Of a DNA stretch of 64,000 bases, positions 10,693-19,935 are shown one piece after another (positions within the stretch are counted from its first letter, which is position 1; each line of letters begins with the position of its first letter). This stretch comes from Lysinibacillus capsici (lineage in GTDB: Bacteria; Bacillota; Bacilli; Bacillales_A; Planococcaceae): positions 194,816 through 258,815 of the forward strand of contig NZ_PXXX01000019.1 in NCBI RefSeq assembly GCF_003367505.1, given 5' to 3'. A program made the position numbers and the translations under genes. The notes beneath the pieces are model-generated. The model was given only the letters and a program-made list of their open reading frames with translations. It did no database searches and was not told the origin of the DNA.

Positions 10693-11702
10693 AGATTGCA
10701 TTAATAACAGGTGTGACTGGTCAAGATGGTGCATATCTGGCTAGGTTTCTATTAAATAAAAATTATGTCGTACATGGTCTAGTAAGACGTTCATCTTTAG
10801 AAAAGTTTGATCGAATTGAAGAATTATTGGAACAACCAAATTTTAAAATACACTATGGGGATATAAGTGATTCAACCAATATTATTCGTATTATTTCTGA
10901 AATCAAACCGGATGAAATTTATAATTTAGCAGCACAAAGCCATGTACATGTTTCTTTTGATACTCCAGAATATACTGCTAATACAGATGGAATTGGCACA
11001 TTAAGAATTTTAGAATCAATACGTATCCTAGGACTGGAGAAAAAAACAAAATTTTATCAAGCTTCTACTAGTGAACTATATGGAAAAGTGATTGAAACAC
11101 CTCAAACTGAGAACACACCATTTTATCCTAGAAGTCCTTATGCTGTGGCAAAGTTATATGCATACTGGATTACAGTGAATTATAGAGAAGCGTATAATAT
11201 TTATGCTTGTAACGGAATTTTATTTAACCATGAGTCACCCTTAAGAGGAGAAACTTTTGTAACACGTAAGATTACAATTGCAGCAACCAAAATTAAAGAG
11301 GGATTTCAAGATTGCTTATATTTAGGGAATTTAGATGCAAAGCGTGATTGGGGATATGCTGAAGACTATGTTGAAGCAATGTGGCTAATGCTCCAACAAG
11401 AAAAACCAGAAGATTTTGTTATTGCAACAGGACAAACTAGAACTGTAAGGGAATTTGTAGATGAGGTTTTCAAGTTACTTGATATAAATGTTAAATGGGA
11501 AGGTCAAGGGCTTAATGAGGTAGGCATTAATACTGATACTGGTAAAACAATTGTAGCAGTAGACCCTAAATTCTTTAGGCCAACAGAAGTAGATTTATTA
11601 TTAGGCGACAGTACTAAGGCTAAAGAAAAGTTAGGATGGGCGCCAAAAACATCATTTACTAAATTGGTTGAAAAAATGGTTATGGCAGATTTAATTAAAT
11701 AA
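10689..11702 (+). CDS. gmd: GDP-mannose 4,6-dehydratase
   Basis: This 337-residue SDR converts GDP-mannose to GDP-4-keto-6-deoxymannose. The family signature is clear: [17 protein letters not shown] at the N-terminus, [19 protein letters not shown], the catalytic STSELYG and [10 protein letters not shown], then [17 protein letters not shown], and [12 protein letters not shown]. Its GDP-mannose would come from the split ManC activity encoded on both sides of the operon. No GDP-fucose synthase is visible, which with the adjacent aminotransferase points to perosamine rather than fucose. Confidence 0.93.
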   Translation: MKIALITGVTGQDGAYLARFLLNKNYVVHGLVRRSSLEKFDRIEELLEQPNFKIHYGDISDSTNIIRIISEIKPDEIYNLAAQSHVHVSFDTPEYTANTDGIGTLRILESIRILGLEKKTKFYQASTSELYGKVIETPQTENTPFYPRSPYAVAKLYAYWITVNYREAYNIYACNGILFNHESPLRGETFVTRKITIAATKIKEGFQDCLYLGNLDAKRDWGYAEDYVEAMWLMLQQEKPEDFVIATGQTRTVREFVDEVFKLLDINVKWEGQGLNEVGINTDTGKTIVAVDPKFFRPTEVDLLLGDSTKAKEKLGWAPKTSFTKLVEKMVMADLIK

Positions 11703-11719
11703 TTTTAAAGGTGATTGAT

Positions 11720-12778
11720 TTGAAAAGACAATTAAATATTCAAAATAGAAAAGTAGATGAAAATTCTCCTTGCTTCATAATTGCAGAAGCAGGGGTAAAT
11801 CATAATGGTGATATGAAGTTAGCTATTAAGTTAATTGATGAGGCTAAAAAAGCAGGAGCAGATTGTGTGAAATTTCAAACGTTTTCAACTGAGTTTTGTG
11901 AAAGCCAATATTCACTAAAGCCTTCATATTTCAATGGAAGAGATTCAGATCAAAACAAATTAGATTTTTCAAAAGGGCTAGAGTTCAATAAGGATGAATT
12001 CAAGATATTAAAACAATATTGCGATGAAGTAGGAATTATTTTCATGTCTATGGCTGCGGATCTTCCTTCTCTAGAGATACTGGTGGATATAGGGACTCCA
12101 GCTATTAAAATTGGCTCCTCAGACACTTTGAATTATCCTCTATTTAAATATTTAGGGCAAACAAAACTTCCAGTAATTTATTCTACTGGTATTTCTACAA
12201 TTCAAGATGTCGAGCAAGGCATAAATTATTTGACAGAGAATGGAGTCACGCAGTTAGCAGTTTTACAATGTACGTCACAATATCCTGCGCCTATTGAGGA
12301 TATTAATTTAAAAGTAATGGATACTTACAAGGCTCTATTTAATGTACCTATTGGTCTTTCAGATCACTCCAAGGGTTTACATATTCCATATGCGGCAGTG
12401 GCTAGAGGTGCAAAGATTATTGAGAAACATTTCACTCTTAGTAGAAACTTACCAGGAGTAGATCATATTGCATCGATAGAACCCTTTGAGTTAGCAGAAA
12501 TGGTACAAAATATTAGAGAGATTGAAAAGGCATTAGGCACAGGGATTAAAGAAATTAAGAAAAGTGAAAGTGAACATTTACAAAGCATGAGAAAAAGTTT
12601 GTTTTCTCTTAGGGACATAAAAAAAGGTGAATATTTCACGTTAGAAAATTTAGGTGCTAAAAGACCTGGTGGGGGAATTCTACCTACAGAAATAGATAAA
12701 TTTATCGGGAAATATGCGAAAGTAGATATAAAAGCTGATGAATTTCTGGAATGGGATATGATAGACTATGATCTTTAA
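11720..12778 (+). CDS. Second NeuB-family nonulosonic acid synthase
   Basis: This 352-residue protein is of the sialate/legionaminate synthase family, condensing PEP with a six-carbon sugar to make a nine-carbon 2-keto acid. Motifs are FIIAEAGVNHNGD, GADCVKFQTF, AIKIGSSDTLNYPLF, GLSDHSKG and KIIEKHFTL, followed by a C-terminal SAF (antifreeze-like) domain (RKSLFSLRDIKKGE). TTG at 11720 is preferred over GTG at 11711 because AAAGGTGA would overlap the latter. It differs clearly from PseI at 30.8 kb. No NeuC/LegG-type hydrolysing epimerase is nearby, so its sugar substrate is unclear. Confidence 0.88.
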   Translation: MKRQLNIQNRKVDENSPCFIIAEAGVNHNGDMKLAIKLIDEAKKAGADCVKFQTFSTEFCESQYSLKPSYFNGRDSDQNKLDFSKGLEFNKDEFKILKQYCDEVGIIFMSMAADLPSLEILVDIGTPAIKIGSSDTLNYPLFKYLGQTKLPVIYSTGISTIQDVEQGINYLTENGVTQLAVLQCTSQYPAPIEDINLKVMDTYKALFNVPIGLSDHSKGLHIPYAAVARGAKIIEKHFTLSRNLPGVDHIASIEPFELAEMVQNIREIEKALGTGIKEIKKSESEHLQSMRKSLFSLRDIKKGEYFTLENLGAKRPGGGILPTEIDKFIGKYAKVDIKADEFLEWDMIDYDL

Positions 12779-13832
12779 AATATTTGATTTATCGAGAGAA
12801 GATGAATGGAAAAAGCAGTTAGACCTTATTCCAGATCAATTTAAAGATATCTATTATTCACCAGCTTACTACAAAACATGGAAAGAACATGAGCAAGCAG
12901 AGCCTCTTTGTGTTTATGCTGAAAAAGAGGGAGTCAAATTATTGTATCCTTTCTTTAAAAAAGAAATTCAGGGCTACAATTTAAAAGAGAAGTATTATGA
13001 TATTCAATCTGCTTACGGTTATGGAGGAGTTATCTCAAATACAAAAGAAATTTCCCAAACATTATTAGTAGATTTTAATAAAAAGTTTGACGGATGGTGT
13101 AAAGATTCAAACATAGTTGCGGAATTTATTAGAGAAAATCCTTTCTTAAATAATAAAGAACAATATATCAGAGATGTTAGTTATATACTTGTTAGAAAGA
13201 ATGTATATGCAGATTTAACAAATAAAGTTGATTTTGATTTTATAAATAAAAATGCGTATAGAAATATAAAAAAAGCTCTAAAGTATGGGTTAATAGTTGA
13301 GATAGATTCTAATTGTGATAATATTGAAGATTTCCAAAGATTATATACTAAAACATTTCAACGATTAAATATGAGTAATTTTTATAATTTTCAAGAGAAT
13401 TACTTTCAAAAATTAAAACCCTTGTTAGGGAACAAAGTGAAATTATTAAATATTAGATATGAAGAGGGAATTATAGCTAGTATAGTTCTTTTGGAGGATT
13501 CAAATAAAGCTACTTATCATTTGGGAGCATCTGACTTCAATTATGCTAAATATTTCCCCAATGATTTGTTATTTCATACAATGATTGAATATTCAATTGC
13601 AAACAATATTAATTACTTAAGCTTCGGTGGCGGTACTACTAATGATGAACAAGATAGTTTACTCCGTTTTAAACGAAAGTATAGTAATTTGGAAAAAGAT
13701 GTTTATATAGGTAAAAAAGTTCATCATACAGAAATTTATCAAGAGTTATGTAGATTATGGGAACAACAAACCTCTAGCAAAAATAATAATAAATATAAAA
13801 ATTTCTTTTTAAAATATAGGATGGATAAATAA
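12768..13832 (+). CDS. FemAB/GNAT-like acyltransferase
   Basis: This 354-residue protein has the layout of the GNAT-fold FemAB-like family (Pfam Acetyltransf_6 type): an N-terminal half with IYYSPAYYKTW and a C-terminal half with NAYRNIKKALKYG and NNINYLSFGGGTTND, typical of sugar or peptidoglycan-linked N-acyl transferases. The start overlaps the end of the NeuB-like gene by 11 bases. The likely role is N-acylation of an amino sugar such as perosamine or a nonulosonate intermediate; the acyl donor cannot be read from sequence. It is rich in Asn, Lys and Ile codons like its neighbours. Confidence 0.7.
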   Translation: MIFKIFDLSREDEWKKQLDLIPDQFKDIYYSPAYYKTWKEHEQAEPLCVYAEKEGVKLLYPFFKKEIQGYNLKEKYYDIQSAYGYGGVISNTKEISQTLLVDFNKKFDGWCKDSNIVAEFIRENPFLNNKEQYIRDVSYILVRKNVYADLTNKVDFDFINKNAYRNIKKALKYGLIVEIDSNCDNIEDFQRLYTKTFQRLNMSNFYNFQENYFQKLKPLLGNKVKLLNIRYEEGIIASIVLLEDSNKATYHLGASDFNYAKYFPNDLLFHTMIEYSIANNINYLSFGGGTTNDEQDSLLRFKRKYSNLEKDVYIGKKVHHTEIYQELCRLWEQQTSSKNNNKYKNFFLKYRMDK

Positions 13833-13833
13833 T

Positions 13834-14487
13834 ATGAAATTAGTGTTCGTTGTTGGAGATAGCGGTGGAGATTATTTTGCAATTGAGCAAGCAAATAAAA
13901 ATAATTTAATTAAAACTGAAATAGTAAAAGTTCTTACAAACAGTATTAATTCAAAAGCTTTAAGTTATCACTTAACAAATTATTCCTCTCAGGATATATT
14001 TGTAGAAAAAAATAAAGAAGAATTTTTTCATAAAAGTATTGAAATCTTAAAGAAAGTAGAATTCGATTATATTATTTTAAGCGGTTTTAAATATATATTA
14101 CCGGATTATTTTGTAAAAGAATATGAAGATAAGATTTTGAATTCTCACCATTCAGTACTTCCATCTCATCCTGGATTATTTTTAAAAGAAATGCTTGTAC
14201 AGTCAGATGACTTATTTCTTGGTGCTACAATACACTTTGTTGATAAGGGAGTGGATACTGGGAAAAAAATATCACAAGCAACATTCCCTAATTATGGAAT
14301 GAATAAATTTGATGATATTTTAAAACGATATCGTTTTGTACAAGATGTATTAATTGTAGATACTATAAAAAAATTAATGAAACATGAAAATAAGAAAGAA
14401 TCAGTGAGATATTACAATGAGATTTTATTTAACCCCAAGGTAGATAAAGAAATTATTGAATATTTTTGGAGGGTGAATTTTGGATAA
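13834..14487 (+). CDS. Formyltransferase-family protein (sugar N-formyltransferase candidate)
   Basis: This 217-residue protein carries the 10-formyl-tetrahydrofolate transferase fold. The catalytic region reads LNSHHSVLPSHPG, with Asn and His of the N-H-D triad, and the Asp is in GATIHFVDKGVDTGKKI. Related short enzymes formylate 4-amino sugars on nucleotide carriers. With gmd and a perosamine-type aminotransferase in the operon, GDP-N-formylperosamine is a reasonable product, or the 7-amino group of a nonulosonate. It starts two bases after the acyltransferase stop and overlaps the next gene. A second formyltransferase of a different type lies at 33.2 kb. Confidence 0.8.
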   Translation: MKLVFVVGDSGGDYFAIEQANKNNLIKTEIVKVLTNSINSKALSYHLTNYSSQDIFVEKNKEEFFHKSIEILKKVEFDYIILSGFKYILPDYFVKEYEDKILNSHHSVLPSHPGLFLKEMLVQSDDLFLGATIHFVDKGVDTGKKISQATFPNYGMNKFDDILKRYRFVQDVLIVDTIKKLMKHENKKESVRYYNEILFNPKVDKEIIEYFWRVNFG

Positions 14488-15361
14488 ACTATATGTTAGT
14501 AGTGGAGCCTTTAAAAGTAATGATATCCATGAAATAATAAAAAAATTTAAAAATACAGGGTTAAGAAATTTTGAAATGACAGCAGGTTTAAATTATCAGG
14601 AGGACTTAATTGATATTTTACTACAGCAAAAAGATGATATGAATCTCTTAGTTCATAATTATTTCCCCCCCCCAGAGGTTTCTTTTGTATTGAACTTAGG
14701 CTCCAATAATGAAACTATCAAGAATAAAAGCCTTGATTTATGTAAACAAGCAATCATGTTAACTGCAAAACTAGGTGGCGAATTTTATGCAGTTCACTGT
14801 GGCTTTGCATTCGATGCTGATGGAAGACACTTGGGGAATAAATCTCAGATGGAACTTCCCAGAATCCCATTAAACGAGGCATTAACTAATTTTGTTAATA
14901 ATTTAAGAGAATTAGTAGAATTTGCAGCTATTCAAAATGTAAAGCTTGCCATAGAAAACAATGTTTTAGCGGAATTTGGATTAATTGATGGAGAAAACCA
15001 TTTATGTTTAGGGACAGATTCAAAAGGATTAAAAGAAATCTTTGATCTTGTAAATCACGAGAACTTATACTTATTACTTGATTTAGGTCATGCAAAAGTA
15101 AATGAAAATACATTAAACGCGCCAATTCAAGAAATAATTGATGAACTAGGGGATTATATAATTGGTATACACGTTAGCGATAATGATGGGTATTATGATA
15201 CAAATTCAAAATTAACTGAAGTATCTACTGTTTTACAATTTTTAAAACCATTTAAAGATAAGTATATTGTTTTAGAAGTATATAATTTAGAAAAAGAAGA
15301 AATTTTTCAACAAATTGATCTTATTAAATCCTTTTTAGCAGAAGAGGTGAACCGCAATTAA
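14480..15361 (+). CDS. Sugar phosphate isomerase/epimerase-like TIM-barrel protein with C9 tract
   Basis: This 293-residue protein of the xylose isomerase-like / AP endonuclease 2 TIM-barrel family has metal-ligand regions FYAVHCGF, KLAIENN, YLLLDLGHAKVN and IIGIHVSDNDG. It starts with TTG behind GGAGGG and overlaps the formyltransferase by 8 bases. A run of nine C at 14665-14673 encodes the PPP of NYFPPPEV. Loss of one C would stop translation at 14707-14709, and gain of one at 14691-14693, so the gene could switch off by slippage. Its substrate is unknown; an epimerase for the second nonulosonate pathway is possible because no other epimerase is seen there. Confidence 0.75.
   Translation: MDKLYVSSGAFKSNDIHEIIKKFKNTGLRNFEMTAGLNYQEDLIDILLQQKDDMNLLVHNYFPPPEVSFVLNLGSNNETIKNKSLDLCKQAIMLTAKLGGEFYAVHCGFAFDADGRHLGNKSQMELPRIPLNEALTNFVNNLRELVEFAAIQNVKLAIENNVLAEFGLIDGENHLCLGTDSKGLKEIFDLVNHENLYLLLDLGHAKVNENTLNAPIQEIIDELGDYIIGIHVSDNDGYYDTNSKLTEVSTVLQFLKPFKDKYIVLEVYNLEKEEIFQQIDLIKSFLAEEVNRN
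14665..14673 (+). repeat. Homopolymeric C9 tract inside the TIM-barrel gene
   Basis: Nine consecutive C residues lie at codons 62-65 of an AT-rich gene. Homopolymers of this length slip during replication in many surface-glycan genes, and either one-base change gives an early stop here. Phase variation is an inference. Confidence 0.9.
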
Positions 15362-16067
15362 TAAAGTTAAATATATTGCAATTATTCCTGCGCGTAAAGG
15401 AAGTAAAAGGTTGCCCAATAAAAATATTAAAAATTTGAATGGTCGCCCATTAATTGAGTGGACAATAGAGGCTGCAAAAAATAGTCGATATATCGAAGAG
15501 GTTCTTGTGTCTACAAATAGCGAAGTTATTATGGAAATATCTGAGAAAATGCAAGCATCTGCACCTTTTAAGAGACCAGAGGAACTAAGTACAGATGTAG
15601 CGACTACTGTAGAAGTTTTAGAACATGCTATCAAATTCTATGAAAAAAAATATATGAAAGAAATAGAGAATATAATTTTATTGCAACCCACTTCTCCTTT
15701 GAGAACTTCTCATGATATTGATAATGCAATTCAATATTATGAGGAAAAAGGTGCTAATGGAGTCATATCTGTTTCAGAATGTGATCATTCTCCATTGTGG
15801 GCTAATAAACTCCCAGAAGATATGTCTTTAGATAATTTTATGAATGATAAATATAAAAATATTAGAAGTCAGGATCTTCCAACTTATTATCGTTTAAATG
15901 GTGCGATATATATTTGGAATAAAAAATGTTTCTTAGAAGAGAAACAATACTTTTTAAAAGAGAAAACATATGCATTTTTAATGAATAAAAAAAATGGAAT
16001 TGATATCGACGATGAACTAGATTTTTTAATTGCACAAACAATAATGAAACATAATTCAAATCATTAA
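15357..16067 (+). CDS. CMP-nonulosonate cytidylyltransferase (NeuA-like), apparent ATT start
   Basis: This 236-residue enzyme activates a nonulosonic acid with CTP. The N-terminal signature IIPARKGSKRLPNKNIKNL is essential for CTP binding and is followed by LLQPTSPLR and NGAIYIW. This motif lies upstream of the first TTG (15411). The only in-frame stretch before it begins after a TGA at 15348-15350 and contains no ATG, GTG or TTG. The best start is ATT at 15357, six bases after GAGGTGA and overlapping the previous stop TAA (ATTAA). It is probably paired with the second NeuB-like synthase in the same operon. Confidence 0.85.
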   Translation: MNKVKYIAIIPARKGSKRLPNKNIKNLNGRPLIEWTIEAAKNSRYIEEVLVSTNSEVIMEISEKMQASAPFKRPEELSTDVATTVEVLEHAIKFYEKKYMKEIENIILLQPTSPLRTSHDIDNAIQYYEEKGANGVISVSECDHSPLWANKLPEDMSLDNFMNDKYKNIRSQDLPTYYRLNGAIYIWNKKCFLEEKQYFLKEKTYAFLMNKKNGIDIDDELDFLIAQTIMKHNSNH

Positions 16068-16084
16068 AAGGGGGTAAGTGAAAT

Positions 16085-17059
16085 TTGAAGTTTGTATTGC
16101 TTTCTGGGGGGTCAGGTACTCGACTTTGGCCATTGTCTAATGAAGATAGACCAAAACAATTTGTGAAAATATTACCGGCTGAAAATGGTCAATTAGAATC
16201 GATGTTACAAAGAACGTTTAGGCAATTATCAAAACTTGTGCAGAGGGAAGATATAATAGTTGCAGCAAATGAAAAGCAAGTGGATTATATTAACGAACAA
16301 ATTGGACAAGTAAATATCGTTGTAGAACCTTGTGGAAGAGATACATATGGTGCTATTTTATTGGCTAGTACATATGCCTTGGATTTAGGGGCAAAAGAAG
16401 ATGAGTATATCGCTTTTATTTCGGTTGATACTTATGCAGAGGATCGATTTTTTAAAGAAATTGTTAAGATGCCAAATAAGCTTGAACAAACTGATGGAAA
16501 GTTAGGTTTGATTGGAGTGGTACCACAATTTCCAACATCAAAATACGGTTATATTGTACCTGATGAAGAGGAGAATTTCTTTAAAGTAAATAGTTTTGCC
16601 GAAAAACCTGCTAAAGACCTTGCTGTAGAGCTCTTACAAAAGGGAGCGGTATGGAATAGTGGTGTGTTCGTTATTAAAATTCAAGAGATATTAAAAAATA
16701 TAGAAATCAATCATTTTCCAACATCCTATCAAGAATTGAAGAGTAGTTTTCATTTATTACCAAAAAACAGTTTTGATTACGAATTCACAGAAAAATGTAG
16801 TAGCATTTATTGTAAAAAGTTTGATGGCTTATGGAAGGATATTGGTACTTGGGAAAGCTTATTAGAGGAAATCCCCCAGTCAATCATAGGAAAAGCTCAA
16901 GTCAGTCAGGATACAAATAATACATATATTATTAATGAAACGAAAATTCCTATAAATGTAGTTGGAATCTCAAATGCAATTATTGTTGTAAATGAACATG
17001 GTATTTTTATAACTGAGCAAGGAAAAAGTGAACAAATAAAGAAAATGCTATCGTTTTAA
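16085..17059 (+). CDS. manC: Mannose-1-phosphate guanylyltransferase (ManC N-terminal half only)
   Basis: This 324-residue nucleotidyltransferase makes GDP-mannose from GTP and mannose-1-P. The signature LLSGGSGTRLWPLSNEDRPKQF is intact, as are EPCGRDTYGA, FISVDTYA, GYIVP, FAEKPA and WNSGVFV. Full-length type II enzymes have ~470 residues with a C-terminal cupin isomerase; here that cupin is encoded separately at 8785-9552. TTG start at 16085 behind AGGGGGTAAG. It closes the GDP-sugar/nonulosonate block and is followed by a 454-base gap. Confidence 0.9.
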   Translation: MKFVLLSGGSGTRLWPLSNEDRPKQFVKILPAENGQLESMLQRTFRQLSKLVQREDIIVAANEKQVDYINEQIGQVNIVVEPCGRDTYGAILLASTYALDLGAKEDEYIAFISVDTYAEDRFFKEIVKMPNKLEQTDGKLGLIGVVPQFPTSKYGYIVPDEEENFFKVNSFAEKPAKDLAVELLQKGAVWNSGVFVIKIQEILKNIEINHFPTSYQELKSSFHLLPKNSFDYEFTEKCSSIYCKKFDGLWKDIGTWESLLEEIPQSIIGKAQVSQDTNNTYIINETKIPINVVGISNAIIVVNEHGIFITEQGKSEQIKKMLSF

Positions 17060-17513
17060 TTTTCAAATTACATTAATCAGAAGGTTCTTAGACGATAAGG
17101 GAAATAGATTATGGATATATATATGGCTGTTAGTGTTCTCTGTTTAGATTTTGAAAAATATGACCATACGTTCTTTAACTTGAGAAATTTATATAGTCTT
17201 TTAAATGTAAATAATCCAAGGAGTACGCAGATTTAAGCATATAGGGTTTAGTTTAGTGGTAATGGGGAATTCATATAAATGACTCTCTGGAATTCTTTGA
17301 ATTAACTTAAAACAAAAGAAATTATTATGACTGAAGGCTTAATTATTGAAAGAATGTATTCCTTCTCTTTTGCCTATAATTAATAAAAAAATGGGGTCAT
17401 TTAAAAGTAATGCAGTCGAAAAAAGCCGTGAACTGTATAAGAACTCCCTTCACTTCAAATGAATTAAACGTAAGACTGAACTAAAATACAAATAGATAGG
17501 GGTCTAATACATA
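17060..17513. other. Gene-free gap, probably decayed sequence
   Basis: This 454-base AT-rich stretch holds no convincing gene. A 41-codon open frame (17111-17236) begins with residues resembling the start of a glycosyltransferase but stops early and has no clear ribosome site. I see no strong terminator hairpin, repeat or tRNA. AGGGG just before 17514 serves the next gene. Confidence 0.6.
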
Positions 17514-19313
17514 ATGAGTTTAAAAAGTACAATTCATATTGAAAAAGAAACCAGTAGTATCATTTGTTTTCTGAGAAATAGCGATAAAATAAATGTTTGG
17601 GGTACGGGTAATTTATTTAATGTTATAAACGAGTATTTTGATTTTACTTTGTTAAGTAAAGTGAATTGCTTTATTGAAACGTCTCCAAACAAGACCTCTT
17701 TTCTAGATAGACCAGTAATTGATATATATACTTTCATAGCAAATAAAAGAGAAATAGAAATTTTGATATGTTCTTCTTATAAAGATGAAATAATCGAGAA
17801 ATTAAAAAGTATTAATGCTGAAGTCTTAATTAAAGTCTATATAGCTGATGAATTACTTAGTGAAATTCCACTTAGTAGGTATCAAAAAGGGTTTTACCAA
17901 TTTTTAAATAATGATTCTACTTTATTGCAAGAAACAATAAATGGTAAAAAAATAGGGATATACATCCATCATTGGAAAGGATGGATAGCCCCTTACTATT
18001 GTTTAGCACTGGGAATTCTTTTGAAGAAAAAGGGTATGGATGTACGATTTATTTTTGAAGATATTAACGATAAATTATCAATCGACTTTGAGAAATACGA
18101 AAGAGAAATTAGGATTCTATTGGAAAAGATAAAAATTGACTGGGGTATACCATACGATTCACTAAGTGAAATAACTGGAGAAAGTCTAACTGTCCAACAA
18201 ACTGAAGAAATAAATAGTGTTATTGATTTTAGCATGATTTCTTATACACGAAAAGTATTGGATTATAATGAAAAAGAATTGGAAGTTTATAAAAAAATAA
18301 AAATTAATTTATATACTTTAGCGGAGAAATTTAACCATTACTTTGAAATTAACAAATTTGATACTGTTTTTGCGATAACTAATTTACATTATTCGTTAGG
18401 GTGTATTGAAAAAATTTGTTCTGGTAAAAATATACACACTACATCTGCTGAATTAATGAGGGGCGGATTTTCTTATTCTATAACGGGACCAGCAGTTCAA
18501 CAAAATGATATTTCAATAGTGATAAATTTATTGAACGAAGAAGAAAAAAAACGTTTGTTAAGGGTTTCGGAAGAATATTTAAGTATTGAAATTGGTAATG
18601 AATTTAAAAGAATAATAAAAAACGAATATGTTTTAATACCTTTAAATATTTTTTGGGATAGTGCAGCATACGCTAATAACGATATTTTTAATAACAATAT
18701 TTGGGAATGGTTAAATAAAACTATTAGTTTTATTTTAAAAAATACAAATTTAAGCATTGTAGTGAGACAACATCCACATGAGGAAGTTTTTCAAACAGGA
18801 AATGATTTAAAGAAATATTTAATAGAGGAGTTTGGCGAGGAAGAACGTTTTATTTTTATTGGTTGCAAAGAAAATATTTCCTCGTATAATTTGGTTAAAT
18901 TTTCAAAAATTGTACTTCCGAATACTTCAACAATCGGTTTGGAATCGATTTGCATGGGGAAAACAGTTATTACTAAATCGTGTGTTTATTATGCCGATTC
19001 AAATTTTTGTGTTGTCTCAAAATCTGAAAACGATTACTATAGTAATATTCTGGAATTTTCCAATAAAGATATTCAATTTCCTGATGACAACTTAAAGCTT
19101 GCAAAGTTATATCTTGCTTTAAGTTTATTAAATCGCATAAAGACTAAATTTACTCATCATTATTCACATATGGACTCATGGTTGAGTAAAGAATCATTAG
19201 AAACATTGGAAAAAGAATGTGAATATAACGGGGTTTTTGATGTATTTTTAAAAAGAATTCCAGCACTTTATACTCAAATCAATAATAATATTATTGATAA
19301 TAACTACAAATGA
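17514..19313 (+). CDS. Capsule-polysaccharide-type glycosyltransferase with N-terminal Rossmann-like domain
   Basis: This 599-residue protein has an N-terminal ~110-residue segment with NVWGTGNLFNVIN and EILICSSYKDEIIEKL. That segment resembles the extra domain at the C-terminus of the two GT8 proteins downstream. The rest resembles the capsule synthesis (KpsS/LipB, GT-B) fold: KKIGIYIHHWKGWIAPYYC, SIVVRQHPHEE near residue 420 and VLPNTSTIGLESICMGK near residue 470, which are typical Kdo- or nonulosonate-related motifs. No signal peptide is seen. It may transfer an acidic sugar onto the glycan chain. Family assignment is moderate; the substrate is unknown. Confidence 0.65.
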   Translation: MSLKSTIHIEKETSSIICFLRNSDKINVWGTGNLFNVINEYFDFTLLSKVNCFIETSPNKTSFLDRPVIDIYTFIANKREIEILICSSYKDEIIEKLKSINAEVLIKVYIADELLSEIPLSRYQKGFYQFLNNDSTLLQETINGKKIGIYIHHWKGWIAPYYCLALGILLKKKGMDVRFIFEDINDKLSIDFEKYEREIRILLEKIKIDWGIPYDSLSEITGESLTVQQTEEINSVIDFSMISYTRKVLDYNEKELEVYKKIKINLYTLAEKFNHYFEINKFDTVFAITNLHYSLGCIEKICSGKNIHTTSAELMRGGFSYSITGPAVQQNDISIVINLLNEEEKKRLLRVSEEYLSIEIGNEFKRIIKNEYVLIPLNIFWDSAAYANNDIFNNNIWEWLNKTISFILKNTNLSIVVRQHPHEEVFQTGNDLKKYLIEEFGEEERFIFIGCKENISSYNLVKFSKIVLPNTSTIGLESICMGKTVITKSCVYYADSNFCVVSKSENDYYSNILEFSNKDIQFPDDNLKLAKLYLALSLLNRIKTKFTHHYSHMDSWLSKESLETLEKECEYNGVFDVFLKRIPALYTQINNNIIDNNYK

Positions 19314-19935
19314 ACATTTTAATTACAAATATTCCTAAGATATTTCTTCATTAAATCTATTTAAAGACCATAATAAAATATATATTGTTTGTTGTATCTG
19401 CATAGAGAATCCTTACCCCTCTAATTTTTTTACAAAAGCATTGCAAGCGTAAAAGAGATGCCATATAAATAACATAAAAATAGATGTACAAATAGCACAA
19501 GTCTCTGGTACAACCAATCGTTTCAGAAGTACTTTATAATAATTTAAAAACCGTTTGATTGATAGTTGATGATTATCCAAATAAGAATTTTCTCTTCTAT
19601 TAGCCCCCTATGTGTTTTAAGATACAGTCCATATGCTTAGAATTTTAGGATTAAAGATGTCAATACTGCAAGACGACACATTTCTGCTTTTTCAAATCTT
19701 CAAGGCGAAACACTATATAAGTTTCTCAATATGATTACATTAGAAAATCTTTCGCTTACTAATGGGTGCCGTGAGGATTCAAAAAAGAAAGGACTCTTTT
19801 TGAGTGTGTTGATGACATGTAAATATCAAGTTAAACTTTTAATGATTGTGTCCAGATTTTAATGTATATAATTAGGAATGGATTTTGTCTCGTTGGGCCA
19901 AATTTAAATAATATAAAAATTTTTCGGAGGATAAT
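19314..19935. other. Gene-free gap with possible remnants
   Basis: About 620 bases show no intact gene. The 599-residue gene's stop overlaps an ATG that opens a 14-codon frame, which could be the relic start of a further glycosyltransferase. A stop-free stretch at 19641-19860 without a start codon may be another relic, but I cannot identify it. No IS ends, tRNA or clear terminator are visible. Confidence 0.6.

Noticed and set aside
15411..16067. NeuA-like gene starting at TTG 15411
   Set aside because: It would remove the N-terminal RKGSKR motif, which is required for CTP binding; the ATT at 15357 with a good ribosome site fits better.
17111..17236. A 41-codon open frame that resembles a glycosyltransferase start
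   Set aside because: Too short, no convincing ribosome site, and the resemblance is weak.
19641..19860. Stop-free stretch with a protein-like composition
   Set aside because: No start codon or ribosome site and no family I can name; kept only as a possible relic in the gap description.
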